Below, in pieces: positions 17,208-25,081 of a stretch of DNA of 45,794 nt. A program made the position numbers and the translations under genes. Below the pieces are notes generated by a model. It saw nothing but the letters and a program-made list of their open reading frames with translations, did no database searches and was not told the origin of the DNA. The stretch is from Microvirga tunisiensis. Lineage in GTDB: Bacteria > Pseudomonadota > Alphaproteobacteria > Rhizobiales > Beijerinckiaceae. The stretch spans positions 1 to 45,794 of the forward strand of contig NZ_VOSK01000029.1 of NCBI RefSeq assembly GCF_009296175.1. Reading direction: 5' to 3'. How positions within the stretch are numbered: the stretch's first letter is position 1; every line of letters starts with the position of its first letter.

Positions 17208-18038
17208 ATGGTCGAGCAACCCAGGGCTTCCATTCGCCGGCATTCCGTTTTGGTCCGTGTGACTCATTGGATCAATGCAGGCTGCCTGCTGATCCTTCTG
17301 ATGAGTGGCCTTCAGATCTTCAATGCCCATCCGGCGCTGTACTGGGGCCAGGCCTCTGCCTTCGATCGCCCGGTGCTCGCCCTGACAGCGACCAGCAGTG
17401 ACGAGAGCGGCATCAGGGGTGTCACCCGTCTCTTTGGACATGCCTTCGACACCACGGGGGTTCTCGGCGCGTCACCCGGATCCGGAGGGGTGATGCAGGT
17501 GCGGGGCTTCCCGGCCTGGCTGACGGTCCCGAGCTACCAGGATCTGGCGACTGGGCGTCGCTGGCACTTCTTTTTCGCCTGGCTGCTCGTTCTCAACGGC
17601 GCCGCGTATCTTCTGTACAGCGTGGCAAGCCGACATCTCACGAAAGACCTCCTCCCGACGGGACCACAGCTCAGGAAAATCGGGCACACGGTGTGGGAGC
17701 ACCTGCTTCTGCGCTTTCCACGAGGTGACGACGCCCGGCACTACAATGTGCTCCAGAAGCTCGCCTATCTGATCGTCGCTCTGGTGTTGCTGCCGCTGAT
17801 GGTTGTCACCGGCCTGACCATGTCGCCCGAGATCGATGCGGCTTTTCCCGAACTCCTGACCCTCTTCGGGGGGCGGCAATCCGCCCGCACGATCCACTTC
17901 CTGGCTGCATCCGGACTGGTGGTCTTCGTCATCGTGCATGTTGCCATGGTCCTGCTCTCGGGCGCCTGGAACAACCTGCGCTCCATGATCACCGGATCCT
18001 ACGTCCTTCCGGGAGGCGCCCATGCGCACGAATCCTGA
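17208..18038 (+). CDS. Cytochrome b561-like membrane subunit, partner of the molybdenum oxidoreductase
   Basis: 276 residues from the ATG at 17208, preceded by GGGAGACCACC; the longer frame to 17085 lacks a ribosome site. Four membrane segments: about 17-38 (THWINAGCLLILLMSGLQIF), 115-137 (WHFFFAWLLVLNGAAYLLY), 185-207 (KLAYLIVALVLLPLMVVTGL) and 225-250 (IHFLAASGLVVFVIVHVAMVLL). Histidines at the ends of helices 1, 2 and 4 are suited to ligate two b-hemes, as in thiosulfate-reductase or MsrQ-like cytochromes. Its end overlaps the next gene by 17 bases, indicating translational coupling. Inferred role: pass quinol electrons to the exported molybdopterin protein. Confidence 0.85.
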   Translation: MVEQPRASIRRHSVLVRVTHWINAGCLLILLMSGLQIFNAHPALYWGQASAFDRPVLALTATSSDESGIRGVTRLFGHAFDTTGVLGASPGSGGVMQVRGFPAWLTVPSYQDLATGRRWHFFFAWLLVLNGAAYLLYSVASRHLTKDLLPTGPQLRKIGHTVWEHLLLRFPRGDDARHYNVLQKLAYLIVALVLLPLMVVTGLTMSPEIDAAFPELLTLFGGRQSARTIHFLAASGLVVFVIVHVAMVLLSGAWNNLRSMITGSYVLPGGAHAHES

Positions 18039-18798
18039 TCGACGGAGCTTCCTGAAGCGCACGGCCGCCCTGACCGGAACCCTGGCGCTCGGCGGTTGTG
18101 ACCGCCTGTCCGAGGCGCGCTGGTTCCGGCAGGTCCTCGACAGTGCCGAGAGCGCCACACTGCGGGCACAGCGGCTTCTACTCGGTTCCGGCTCTCTCGC
18201 CCGGGAATACACCGAGGCGGATCTCTCGCCGGTGTTCAAGGCGAACGGATCGACCTCGGTCGATGACTTCGACTACCAGACGTTCGCGGACAAGAACTTT
18301 GTGGATTGGCGGCTGCAGGTCGACGGTTTGGTCGAGCGCCCTCAGCAACTCTCTCTAGCCGAGCTCCGGGCGATGCCCTCGCGCACGCAGATCACGCGTC
18401 ACGACTGCGTGGAGGGATGGAGCTGCATCGGCAAATGGACAGGCGTCCCGCTGGCGCACGTGCTGGAGCAGGCCGGAGTGCAACCTCGAGCGCGTTACGT
18501 TGTGTTCCGCTGCGCCGACACGCTTGAGCCGACGCTGGATGGAACAGGGCAATACTACGAGAGCATCGGGTTCGAGGATGCCTACCACCCGCAGACGATC
18601 CTGGCCTACGAGATGAACGGCCGTCCGCTGCCAATCCCGCATGGGGCGCCGCTGCGACTGCGGGTCGAGCGTCAGCTCGGCTACAAGATGGCCAAATACA
18701 TCATGCGGATCGAACTTGTGGAGAGCTTTGCCGGGATCAGCCGCGGTCGCGGCGGCTTCTGGGAGGATCGTGGCTACGAATGGTATGCGGGTATCTGA
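18022..18798 (+). CDS. Exported molybdopterin-dependent oxidoreductase (sulfite oxidase / MsrP-like)
   Basis: 258 residues, start within the end of the cytochrome gene. It begins with a twin-arginine signal, DRRSFLKR, then a hydrophobic stretch ending ALGGC, which could also be a lipobox. The sulfite-oxidase-fold molybdopterin domain shows RHDCVEGWSCIGKWTGVPL, with Cys129 matching the Mo ligand in the C-V-E-A-W motif of YedY/MsrP, and ends FWEDRGYEWYAGI. It would fold in the cytoplasm with cofactor, leave by Tat and act in the periplasm. The partner cytochrome upstream and exported MsrA downstream suggest reduction of methionine sulfoxide or similar S-oxides. Confidence 0.87.
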   Translation: MRTNPDRRSFLKRTAALTGTLALGGCDRLSEARWFRQVLDSAESATLRAQRLLLGSGSLAREYTEADLSPVFKANGSTSVDDFDYQTFADKNFVDWRLQVDGLVERPQQLSLAELRAMPSRTQITRHDCVEGWSCIGKWTGVPLAHVLEQAGVQPRARYVVFRCADTLEPTLDGTGQYYESIGFEDAYHPQTILAYEMNGRPLPIPHGAPLRLRVERQLGYKMAKYIMRIELVESFAGISRGRGGFWEDRGYEWYAGI

Positions 18799-18864
18799 CC
18801 GGTCTTCTTCATTCGTCTGCGGATTGCACTCTGTTTGGCCTCAGCGCCTTGGAAGGAGTCATCG

Positions 18865-19614
18865 ATGTCATCCAACGCAACCATCAACAGGATCGTGACA
18901 GCCGTTCAGAAGCAATTGCCGAACGGTGCCCGTGGAACCCTTCTGGCGGTTGCTGCCGTCGGATTTGCCCTCTGGTACTTGTCGGCTGCTTCGTCCCACG
19001 CATCGGTCATCATCCCACCGCCTGCTGTCGATGAACCGGTCAGCGGGAATTCCGAAACCGTTGTTCTCGCAGGCGGATGCTTCTGGGGCGTTCAGGGCGT
19101 GTTCCAGCATGTCAAAGGCGTGACCAGTGCCGTCTCCGGCTATTCCGGTGGCACCGCAGAGACTGCGCACTATGAGACTGTCAGTTCGAGCCGGACCGGT
19201 CATGCGGAGGCCGTCCAGGTCACCTTTGACCCGCATCAGGTCAGTTTTGGCCAGATCCTGCAGATCTACTTCTCGGTGGTTCATGACCCGACAGAGCTCA
19301 ATCGGCAGGGGCCGGATGTCGGGCCGCAGTATCGCTCGGCCATCTTCGCGGCCAATCCGTCCCAGCTCGAGGTCGCACGGGCTTACCTTCAACAACTCAG
19401 TCAGGCTCGCGTGTTCCCACAACCGATTGTGACCACGGCAGATCGGCTGACAGGCTTCTATCCGGCTGAAAGCTACCACCAGGATTTTCTCACCCTGAAC
19501 CCCCACTATCCGTATATCGTGATCAACGATCTTCCAAAAATCACTGATCTGAAGCAGCTGTTCCCGGAGCTTTACCGCGACACACCCGTTCTGGTCACGA
19601 AATCCGGAACCTGA
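18865..19614 (+). CDS. msrA: Exported or membrane-anchored peptide methionine (S)-S-oxide reductase
   Basis: 249 residues; the start at 18865 follows AAGGAG. A basic N-terminus (to residue 24) precedes one hydrophobic helix (about 25-45), so the enzyme is anchored or secreted into the periplasm, unlike ordinary cytoplasmic MsrA. The catalytic motif is GGCFWG with Cys72; EAVQVTFDP, VHDPTELNRQGPDVGPQYRSAIF and YHQDF are MsrA signatures. Cys72 is the only cysteine in the protein, so recycling needs an external thiol or thioredoxin-like reductant. It is last in the presumed operon, 66 bp after the molybdopterin gene. Confidence 0.92.
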   Translation: MSSNATINRIVTAVQKQLPNGARGTLLAVAAVGFALWYLSAASSHASVIIPPPAVDEPVSGNSETVVLAGGCFWGVQGVFQHVKGVTSAVSGYSGGTAETAHYETVSSSRTGHAEAVQVTFDPHQVSFGQILQIYFSVVHDPTELNRQGPDVGPQYRSAIFAANPSQLEVARAYLQQLSQARVFPQPIVTTADRLTGFYPAESYHQDFLTLNPHYPYIVINDLPKITDLKQLFPELYRDTPVLVTKSGT

Positions 19615-19621
19615 ATTTGCA

Positions 19622-20569
19622 TCAGCTGGGGGCAAGATCACCGATGGATGCAGGCAGCTCTTGGGCCTGCTCGACAGCCAAAGCTCGCTTCCCGAACCAG
19701 CGGGTGCTCATCGCCTCGCGCACCAGCGCCCCAACGGCCGGCGAGTGCGGCCGGCCGCGGATAGTGACCAGGTTCACCTCGCGCCAGAATTCGGGCTCGA
19801 TGATCGGCAGACCGACCACAGCCGGATGATGGACTGAGTTGGCCGGCATGAAGGCCCAGCCCAGCCCGGCCGCGACCATCGCCAGCGTCCAGTCGTCCCG
19901 CTCGCTCCAGTAAACAGCCTTGCACTTGACGTTCTGGGCCTGAAACACCGGATCGGCGTAGCCCGCGAACTCGCAGTTCGTGCGATGGATGTAGCACTCC
20001 CCGTCCAGATCTTTCACCCGGACGGCATTCCGGCTCGCCAGACGATGTCTTGTCCCGAGCGCCGCCACGATCTGTTCCCGGAACAGCGGGAGAGCATGGA
20101 GGCGCTCGTCAGGCTCCTGGCCGGGAATGCAGTAGATGGCGACCTCCAGGTCGCCCTGGAGGAGACGCTCCTCCAGTTCCCAGCCATTGGCGTCGGCCAT
20201 CTGCAGCTCGATCCCTTCATGCCGCGCCTGCAGCGCACCAATGAGATCAACGATCTGATCGGGAGCAATGGTGCACATGATACCGAGCTTCAACGGAGTA
20301 TGTGTCAACCTCGCGAAGTCCCCGGCTTGGCGCTTGGCTTCCTGCATCTCGCGGTAGACCTGCTCCAGATGCGGGCGGACAATCCGGCCGAGCTCAGACA
20401 GGTGGGTGTGAGCACGCTCGCGGTGGAAGAGAGCGCCGCCCAACTCTTCCTCGAGCTGCCGGACGGCTCGTGTCAGAGAAGGCTGGGCCACATGGCAGCG
20501 CTCAGCCGCGTGGGTGAAGTTCAGGTCCTCGCACAGGGCCAGGAAGTATCGCACTTGATGCATTTCCAT
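19622..20569 (-). CDS. LysR-family regulator, paralogue 2
   Basis: 315 residues, start after GGGAGGCGTGCC. The N-terminal helix-turn-helix (MEMHQVRYFLALCEDLNFTHAAERCHVAQPSLTRAVRQLEEELG) is over 80 percent identical to paralogue 1 in its first 60 residues, with lower identity in the effector domain, where CIPGQEPDERLH and REVNLVTIRGRPHSPAVGAL are conserved. The near-identical recognition helix suggests both bind the same DNA motif. It lies tail-to-tail with msrA, so the two LysR genes frame the cupin-to-msrA block. I see no composite site in its own upstream region. The inducer is unknown. Confidence 0.9.
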   Translation of the reverse strand: MEMHQVRYFLALCEDLNFTHAAERCHVAQPSLTRAVRQLEEELGGALFHRERAHTHLSELGRIVRPHLEQVYREMQEAKRQAGDFARLTHTPLKLGIMCTIAPDQIVDLIGALQARHEGIELQMADANGWELEERLLQGDLEVAIYCIPGQEPDERLHALPLFREQIVAALGTRHRLASRNAVRVKDLDGECYIHRTNCEFAGYADPVFQAQNVKCKAVYWSERDDWTLAMVAAGLGWAFMPANSVHHPAVVGLPIIEPEFWREVNLVTIRGRPHSPAVGALVREAMSTRWFGKRALAVEQAQELPASIGDLAPS

Positions 20570-21220
20570 GGCACGCCTCCCGGGAGTTTAGGCTTCAAAC
20601 GATCGGGTTGTCCTCTTCTTGTCATTCAGACTTCTGCTCCACCACTGCAGGTGACGGAGAGAGCCAGGAGGGCCGGATGCTCCAACCTGCCTCATTCTGG
20701 GTACAGCGGCTTCACGTGAAGCCCGAGCGTCTTGCGAACTCATGGCGTGACATGGCGAAGGGCCACAGTCGGTAGACCCGTTACGGTACAGATGCCAAAG
20801 CGATGATCAGGCCGATGCCTCGTGGGACACCGATATCAAGGCTGATCGTCGCAACCGGCTCCAGCGCCAACCGCAAGGCACAGTGTTACGCCAGGCGATG
20901 CCGATTTCCTAGTTTCCTCGAAATGATGGCAAACTGAGGATGCTTCCCCGGGGGCAAGGATCAATCGGAACCATGTGGCGGTCAGCGGCCTTCGGCAATG
21001 CTCCGATGAGGCGATCAGGGATTTCGCAAAGGCTCTACTGGCCACTGCCAGTCCGAGAGCAAATGCAGCAACCCCGATGATGACTGAAAAACGCTGCGCT
21101 CGCGGGGAACGATAGTGGCACAGGCGCTTGGGCGGGGTGAGCTTTTATGGTCCTGTGATGATCACAGTGCTCCGGAGGGCAACAGGCGCCCACTTGGCGA
21201 GGTTGATGAGGATAGATCGC
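20570..21220. other. Gene-free stretch upstream of lysR2
   Basis: No recognisable coding region on either strand; short ORFs here have no family match or ribosome site. It contains the 14-bp palindrome at 20709-20722 and ends at composite site D. Confidence 0.5.
20709..20722. promoter_or_regulatory. Perfect 14-bp palindrome upstream of lysR2
   Basis: GCTTCACGTGAAGC reads the same on both strands, 140 bp upstream of the lysR2 start. It could be an operator; no second copy was found in the window. Confidence 0.3.
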
Positions 21221-21260
21221 ATAGACCAAGACTATGGAATTCCTAGCAACCCGGTATTTC
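21221..21260 (+). promoter_or_regulatory. Composite LysR-type promoter element, site D
   Basis: ATAG-N7-CTAT (21221-21235), N16, CGGTATTTC (21252-21260), and CATTATG exactly 20 nt later (21281). A strong match 105 bp upstream of a small ORF at 21366, which it supports as a real gene. Confidence 0.72.
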
Positions 21261-21365
21261 CGTTCGGCATCTTGGGTCTCCATTATGATCCCACAGCGGT
21301 CAAATGGATCGTCCGTCTCGGCATGATGTGGTCCGCTGTGATGGATTTGTCAGGAGAATGCGCAG

Positions 21366-21557
21366 ATGATTCACTCCCGCGACGAACTTCACTCTCTCAT
21401 TCGGGCCTTTGAGGCTTCGGCTCAAACCCATATCAATTGTGCAAAGCAGGCGCAGACCGGGTTTCAACGCACGTTCCATGAACGCGGGGCATCTGAGGCT
21501 CTGCTGAAGGCTGACAGGTACCGTCGCGAGCGGCAACATCTGCAGAATCGAGGTTGA
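21366..21557 (+). CDS. Small hypothetical protein (63 aa)
   Basis: The ATG follows CAGGAGAATGCGCAG. The product is hydrophilic and mostly helical: MIHSRDELHSLIRAF, then QTHINCAKQAQTGFQ and ALLKADRYRRERQHLQ, with one cysteine and no signal peptide or membrane segment. No family recognised. Support comes from the ribosome site and from composite promoter D about 105 bp upstream, the same distance seen for other genes of the set. Being in the same presumed regulon, it may be a small stress protein, but nothing in the sequence gives a function. Confidence 0.55.
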   Translation: MIHSRDELHSLIRAFEASAQTHINCAKQAQTGFQRTFHERGASEALLKADRYRRERQHLQNRG

Positions 21558-21751
21558 GCTGGGTGGTTGTGCTGATCAGAGGGAAACCGGAGTGACTTTC
21601 TTCCTCCTGCCGAACCTGGCACCTAATGATCGGTTCACTGCCTCCAGATAGACTGGCGCCTGGTAAAGCATCTTGTCGTTCAGGAATCTGCCGTCGGGTC
21701 GGCTCCGGGATCGAATAGAGTGCGACGGCCTGAACGAGGCAGAGCTATCCC

Positions 21752-22153
21752 GTGCCAGACTTCCTGTTCGAAACGCACTTTGACGTCGGCAACCTGGAAC
21801 AATCGACCGCGATCTACCGTGATGTTGTCAGTCTTGAGCCGGCCTATGTCCTCTCAGAACGGCCGGTGGCGTTCTTCTGGACTGGCGGGCGGCGCAACAC
21901 CATGATCGGGCTGTGGTTAAGGACCTCATCGCCCAATGCATGAGGCTCCAGGTGGCCTTTCGCATGCGCTGAGGTCCTGCAGGCAGCAGGCGTCCAGCCG
22001 CTGGACTTCCATGCTCAGCCAACGCAAGAGCCCTCAGTGATAATGGATGCTTCCGTGCTCTTTGATGATCAAGACGGTCACCTGCTGGAATACCTGGCCG
22101 CGCTTGTGCATGAGGCAAGGCCGGACACTGGTGTTGTCCCGTACTCCGAGTGA
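21752..22153 (+). pseudogene. VOC/glyoxalase-family protein with two frameshifts
   Basis: It starts at GTG 21752 with PDFLFETHFDVGNLEQSTAIYRDVVSLEPAYVLSERPVAFFWTGG, the first beta-alpha-beta-beta-beta unit of a vicinal-oxygen-chelate fold, including a metal-ligand-type His. It stops at 21941, but the next frame continues MRLQVAFRM and a third frame continues EVLQAAGVQPLDFHAQPTQ, FDDQDGHLLEYLA and ends at 22153. Two separate indels are needed, so this is decay or poor sequence. The intact gene would encode about 130 residues of a glyoxalase/dioxygenase-like enzyme. No strong ribosome site is visible. Confidence 0.75.
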
Positions 22154-22387
22154 ATTGAAATTTGGACCTGATCAAGCAGGTTGATGATGTCGGGTCGTCA
22201 GTGCTTCGCGAGGGACACCTTCTCTCCCACCTGTTGCGGAGCCCTGACAGACGTAAAAGCCTGAGCAATCGCTGCCGGCAAGCAAATTTCGGATCGCTGC
22301 AAGGGTCGATATCATCGACGCATGGACGTCCACGAGACAATCTGTCGGCGGATTAAGTTCCCGGCTTGGGGCATGGCTCAGGCGTCA
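22154..22387. other. Intergenic stretch without recognised features
   Basis: Between the VOC pseudogene and composite site E. ORFs here overlap on both strands and look like nothing known. Confidence 0.4.
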
Positions 22388-22427
22388 ATGCTCTCCGTCT
22401 ATCGACGCAAGAGCCACACGGTATTTC
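22388..22427 (+). promoter_or_regulatory. Composite LysR-type promoter element, site E (SPOR gene), half-degenerate
   Basis: The left half-site is reduced to ATGC (22388-22391), but CTAT (22399-22402), N16, CGGTATTTC (22419-22427) and CATTATG after exactly 20 nt are perfect. It lies 59 bp upstream of the SPOR-domain gene. Confidence 0.6.
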
Positions 22428-22486
22428 CGCTTCGTGGCGGCGGCTTTCATTATGAGTCCGTTGATTTATAGAAGGCCTCTTCGACC

Positions 22487-23038
22487 ATGACCGACATTTC
22501 TGAAGTAGAAACTTGGCTGTCAGCGGTAGACGACCGTAGCGCGGCGCGAGATGCGGGGACTACCGCGTTCAGCACAAACGTCTACTCGGGCCCACGAATG
22601 CAGAAGTCTCTGCGGATCACGAGACTTGGCATAGGGGCGACCCTGTTGATCGGCCTCGGCTTTCCGGCCGCGGCGATGAGCCCAGCGGCTCCGAAGAGCA
22701 AGGTCTCCGCGAGCTCGTCCGGCGAGCTGTCAACTGTGCTGCGCCCCGGGGACAGACGGTCCGCTGAAGGTCTCTCTTTGCCGCGGCAGTGGAGCGTGCA
22801 ACTGGCCGGCAGCTTCTCGAAGGATCGCGCGCTTGCCTCCCTCGTGAGCCTCCGCGACAGACATCGTGACGCTCTGGGAATCGGGTCCCCGATCGTCATC
22901 AACACGCCCTACGGCAATCGTGGGCCGAGCGCGTTCTATCGTGTCCATCTGCCGGCCTCCTCGCGAACGGCGGCCATCGAACTCTGCACCAAGCTTCACT
23001 CCGATGGCGAAGGCTGCATCGTCCTCGCAACGCCCTGA
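22487..23038 (+). CDS. SPOR-domain envelope protein
   Basis: 183 residues from 22487 (GAAGG upstream), or about 146 residues from an ATG at 22598 which has no ribosome site but begins directly at the signal sequence (MQKSLRITRLGIGATLLIGLGFPAAAMS). With the upstream start the protein has a 37-residue cytoplasmic tail and one membrane helix (about 45-63). A polar linker leads to a C-terminal SPOR domain: WSVQLAGSFSKDRALASLVSLRDRH, then SAFYRVHLPASSRTAAIELCTKLHSDGEGCIVL. SPOR domains bind septal or denuded peptidoglycan, so it probably acts in the periplasm on cell-wall processes. Composite site E precedes it. Confidence 0.75.
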   Translation: MTDISEVETWLSAVDDRSAARDAGTTAFSTNVYSGPRMQKSLRITRLGIGATLLIGLGFPAAAMSPAAPKSKVSASSSGELSTVLRPGDRRSAEGLSLPRQWSVQLAGSFSKDRALASLVSLRDRHRDALGIGSPIVINTPYGNRGPSAFYRVHLPASSRTAAIELCTKLHSDGEGCIVLATP

Positions 23039-23129
23039 AACCGTCTGACGGCCACGCCGGACGACGTGACCAAGGTATCAATTGACGGCCTGGTCCGGGT
23101 TCAGGTGCCAATCTCATGGAGTTCGGAAC

Positions 23130-23659
23130 ATGCGCAAGCTTCTCTTGGCCTTTCTGGTCGGCGGCATTTTGGGATTCGGCGCCGGAGTGCCCCTCGGGTT
23201 GTTCCTCTTCCCCTTTGTCTTCCCTCCTCCGGTCGCAATCGATGCCCTGAGTGACTCCGAGCGGATGAAGGTCGTTGCGACGGGTGAGTTCCTGCACGCC
23301 AATCCTGCGGACCCGATCCACTATGGGCGCGGGCGAGTAACCGTCACGCCGCGAACCGTCTTCCTCGAGGACGACTTTGACGTCGGTCCCGGTCCGGCAT
23401 TCCATGTCTACTTGGTTCCAAAAAAGGAAGTGCGGCGGTCCGCGGATGTCATCGGAGCATGTTCGTCGATCTTGGCCCCCTGCGGGCCTTCAAGGGAAGC
23501 CAGCGCTATGCGGTCCCGAACGGCGTCGACCTGGCCCAATTCGACAGCGTGGTGATCTGGTGCCGCGAGTTCTCGGTTTTGATTTCGCCGGCGGACCTTC
23601 AGTTTGGAGGATCCCGCTCAAGTGATTTAAGGGAACCTGGCTTGCCGAGGATTCGATAA
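23130..23659 (+). pseudogene. Membrane-anchored DM13-domain protein, frameshifted
   Basis: The start at 23130 (GGAG upstream) gives MRKLLLAFLVGGILGFGAGVPLGLFLFPF, an N-terminal membrane helix, then the first half of a DM13 domain (GEFLHANPADPIHYGRGRVTV, FEDDFDVGPGPAFHVYLVPKK type sequence). After ADVIGA the frame is lost; the rest of DM13 (MFVDLGPLRAFKGSQRYAVPNGVDLAQFDSVVIWC and FSVLISPADLQ) is in another frame at 23459-23659. Adding one C at GGAGCATG repairs it. The conserved Cys of the V-I-W-C motif, thought to be redox-active, is retained. It lies 91 bp after the SPOR gene and may share its transcript. Confidence 0.78.
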
Positions 23660-23700
23660 GCCTTGTGGATCGCGATTCAACGCGACATGCGGGTCGGTCC

Positions 23701-24348
23701 TCATGTTTCATCCTGCAATGATGCCTCGCGTGAATGTCGCAGGGCCCTACGCAACTCGGCATTTTCCGCCCGGAGGCGCTCGATCTCTTCGTTCAAAGGA
23801 GTAATGATCTCAGCGACGTCCGTTGCATCGAGTTTTTGCGGGATGTGCTGGGGACAGTTGATATCCCAGGCTTCGATTTTGAACAGGAGCACCTGTTCGG
23901 CTCGGGCCGAGTAATTCTCCGGCATCAATTGAGCGATCAGCGCCGGATCATCCTCGACAATTCTCGCGCGCCCCCAGATCTTGACACGGCGCTGGTGGGC
24001 ATAATCGATCAGGAACAGGAAGGCTTGGTCATTCTCCGCGAGATTTCCTGACGTGATGTACTGTCGGTTGCCTGCGAAGTCGGCGAAGCCGAGCGTCTCG
24101 GCATCGAGGACCCGGATGAAGCCTTTCGGACCGCCGCGGTGCTGGGCGTAGGGCCGCCCGGCGGCGGAGGCCGTGGCAAGATATGCCGTGTCGACCTGTC
24201 CGAGGAAGGCGACGAGCTCAGGGGAGATCCCGGTACGGAATCCACCGCGTTCCTCCAGCTTCGCATAGCCTCTGCGCGAGCCCCGCCGCTCCTGAATGGC
24301 CTTGACGGCGGCCGTGAAGGCCACGTCGCTTGAAGGTGCTTGCGTCAT
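23701..24348 (-). CDS. PPOX-class (pyridoxamine-phosphate-oxidase-fold) FMN protein with coiled-coil tail
   Basis: 215 residues, start after TTGGAGATGCAGAC. The split-barrel flavin domain shows FLGQVDTAYLATASAAGRPYAQHRGGPKGFIRVLD, then FADFAGNRQYITSGNLAENDQAFLFLIDY and RVKIWGRARIVEDD, typical of the PPOX-like general stress branch rather than true PdxH. The C-terminus ends in a predicted coiled coil (LNEEIERLRAENAELRRALRH). It lies 65 bp downstream of the AhpD-like gene on the same strand, so the two are probably cotranscribed from the promoter facing LysR3. Likely a cytoplasmic FMN-dependent reductase; substrate unknown. Confidence 0.86.
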   Translation of the reverse strand: MTQAPSSDVAFTAAVKAIQERRGSRRGYAKLEERGGFRTGISPELVAFLGQVDTAYLATASAAGRPYAQHRGGPKGFIRVLDAETLGFADFAGNRQYITSGNLAENDQAFLFLIDYAHQRRVKIWGRARIVEDDPALIAQLMPENYSARAEQVLLFKIEAWDINCPQHIPQKLDATDVAEIITPLNEEIERLRAENAELRRALRHSREASLQDET

Positions 24349-24413
24349 GTCTGCATCTCCAAAGTTGTGGCCGGCTTCGCCGGAGACACCAGGCGAGCCG
24401 GCCGCAGGTAGCG

Positions 24414-24965
24414 TCAGGCGGCTGCCACCACATGCGCATGAGTGATCGGAAAGTCGATGTCTGTGCCGGCGACGTGGTTCAGGTAATTCGTGAAGATATT
24501 GACCACCACGTGGGCGACCGCTTCAACGATTTCTCCGTCGTTGAACCCGACCTTGCGAAGTTGTGCCAAATCAGTGTCGGACACCAGGCCGCGATTGTGG
24601 ACGACGGTGCGTGCAAAGCCAATGATCGCGGCATCCTTCGGATTGCCCGTGTGGCCGTGGCGGGCCGCACCGATATCGCTGTCGCTCAGCCCCAGACTTT
24701 TGCCGATCGCAGTGTGGGCCGACAGACAGTAGTCGCAGCCGTTCACCTCAGCGACAGCAAGAGCGATCGCCTCCCACAGCCGGGCATTGAGGCGGCCCTT
24801 GGCGAGGGCGCCGGACAAACCGAGCAGTCCTTCGAGCGCCGCCGGCGACTGCGCCGCGACCTTATACAGGTTCGGCGTCATACCGATGCTCTTCTGGACC
24901 GCGTCCAGCAAGGGTTTGGCTTTAGGATCGACTTGAGCCGGATCGAGAGCAGGGATGCGAGACAT
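24414..24965 (-). CDS. AhpD-like carboxymuconolactone decarboxylase family protein
   Basis: 183 residues, start after AAGGAGG. The all-helical AhpD fold carries the redox motif EVNGCDYCLSAH with Cys77, Cys80 and His84, the proton-relay arrangement used for peroxide or disulfide chemistry. N-terminal TPNLYKVAAQSPAALEGLLGL and C-terminal FNDGEIVEAVAHVVVNIFTNYLNHVAGTDIDFP match the peroxidase-related branch of the family. First gene of a probable two-gene unit with the PPOX protein and divergent from a LysR regulator 116 bp away, the common layout of an oxidant- or xenobiotic-responsive detoxification pair. Confidence 0.9.
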   Translation of the reverse strand: MSRIPALDPAQVDPKAKPLLDAVQKSIGMTPNLYKVAAQSPAALEGLLGLSGALAKGRLNARLWEAIALAVAEVNGCDYCLSAHTAIGKSLGLSDSDIGAARHGHTGNPKDAAIIGFARTVVHNRGLVSDTDLAQLRKVGFNDGEIVEAVAHVVVNIFTNYLNHVAGTDIDFPITHAHVVAAA

Positions 24966-25081
24966 CGCTGAATTCCTCCTTGTTCAACCAGAGATGAGGC
25001 ATGACTGGAGTATGATCGATGCGCGATACAAACATAATCATTCAAATTGACAACACACTGTTGCCGAACCGACAATGATCC

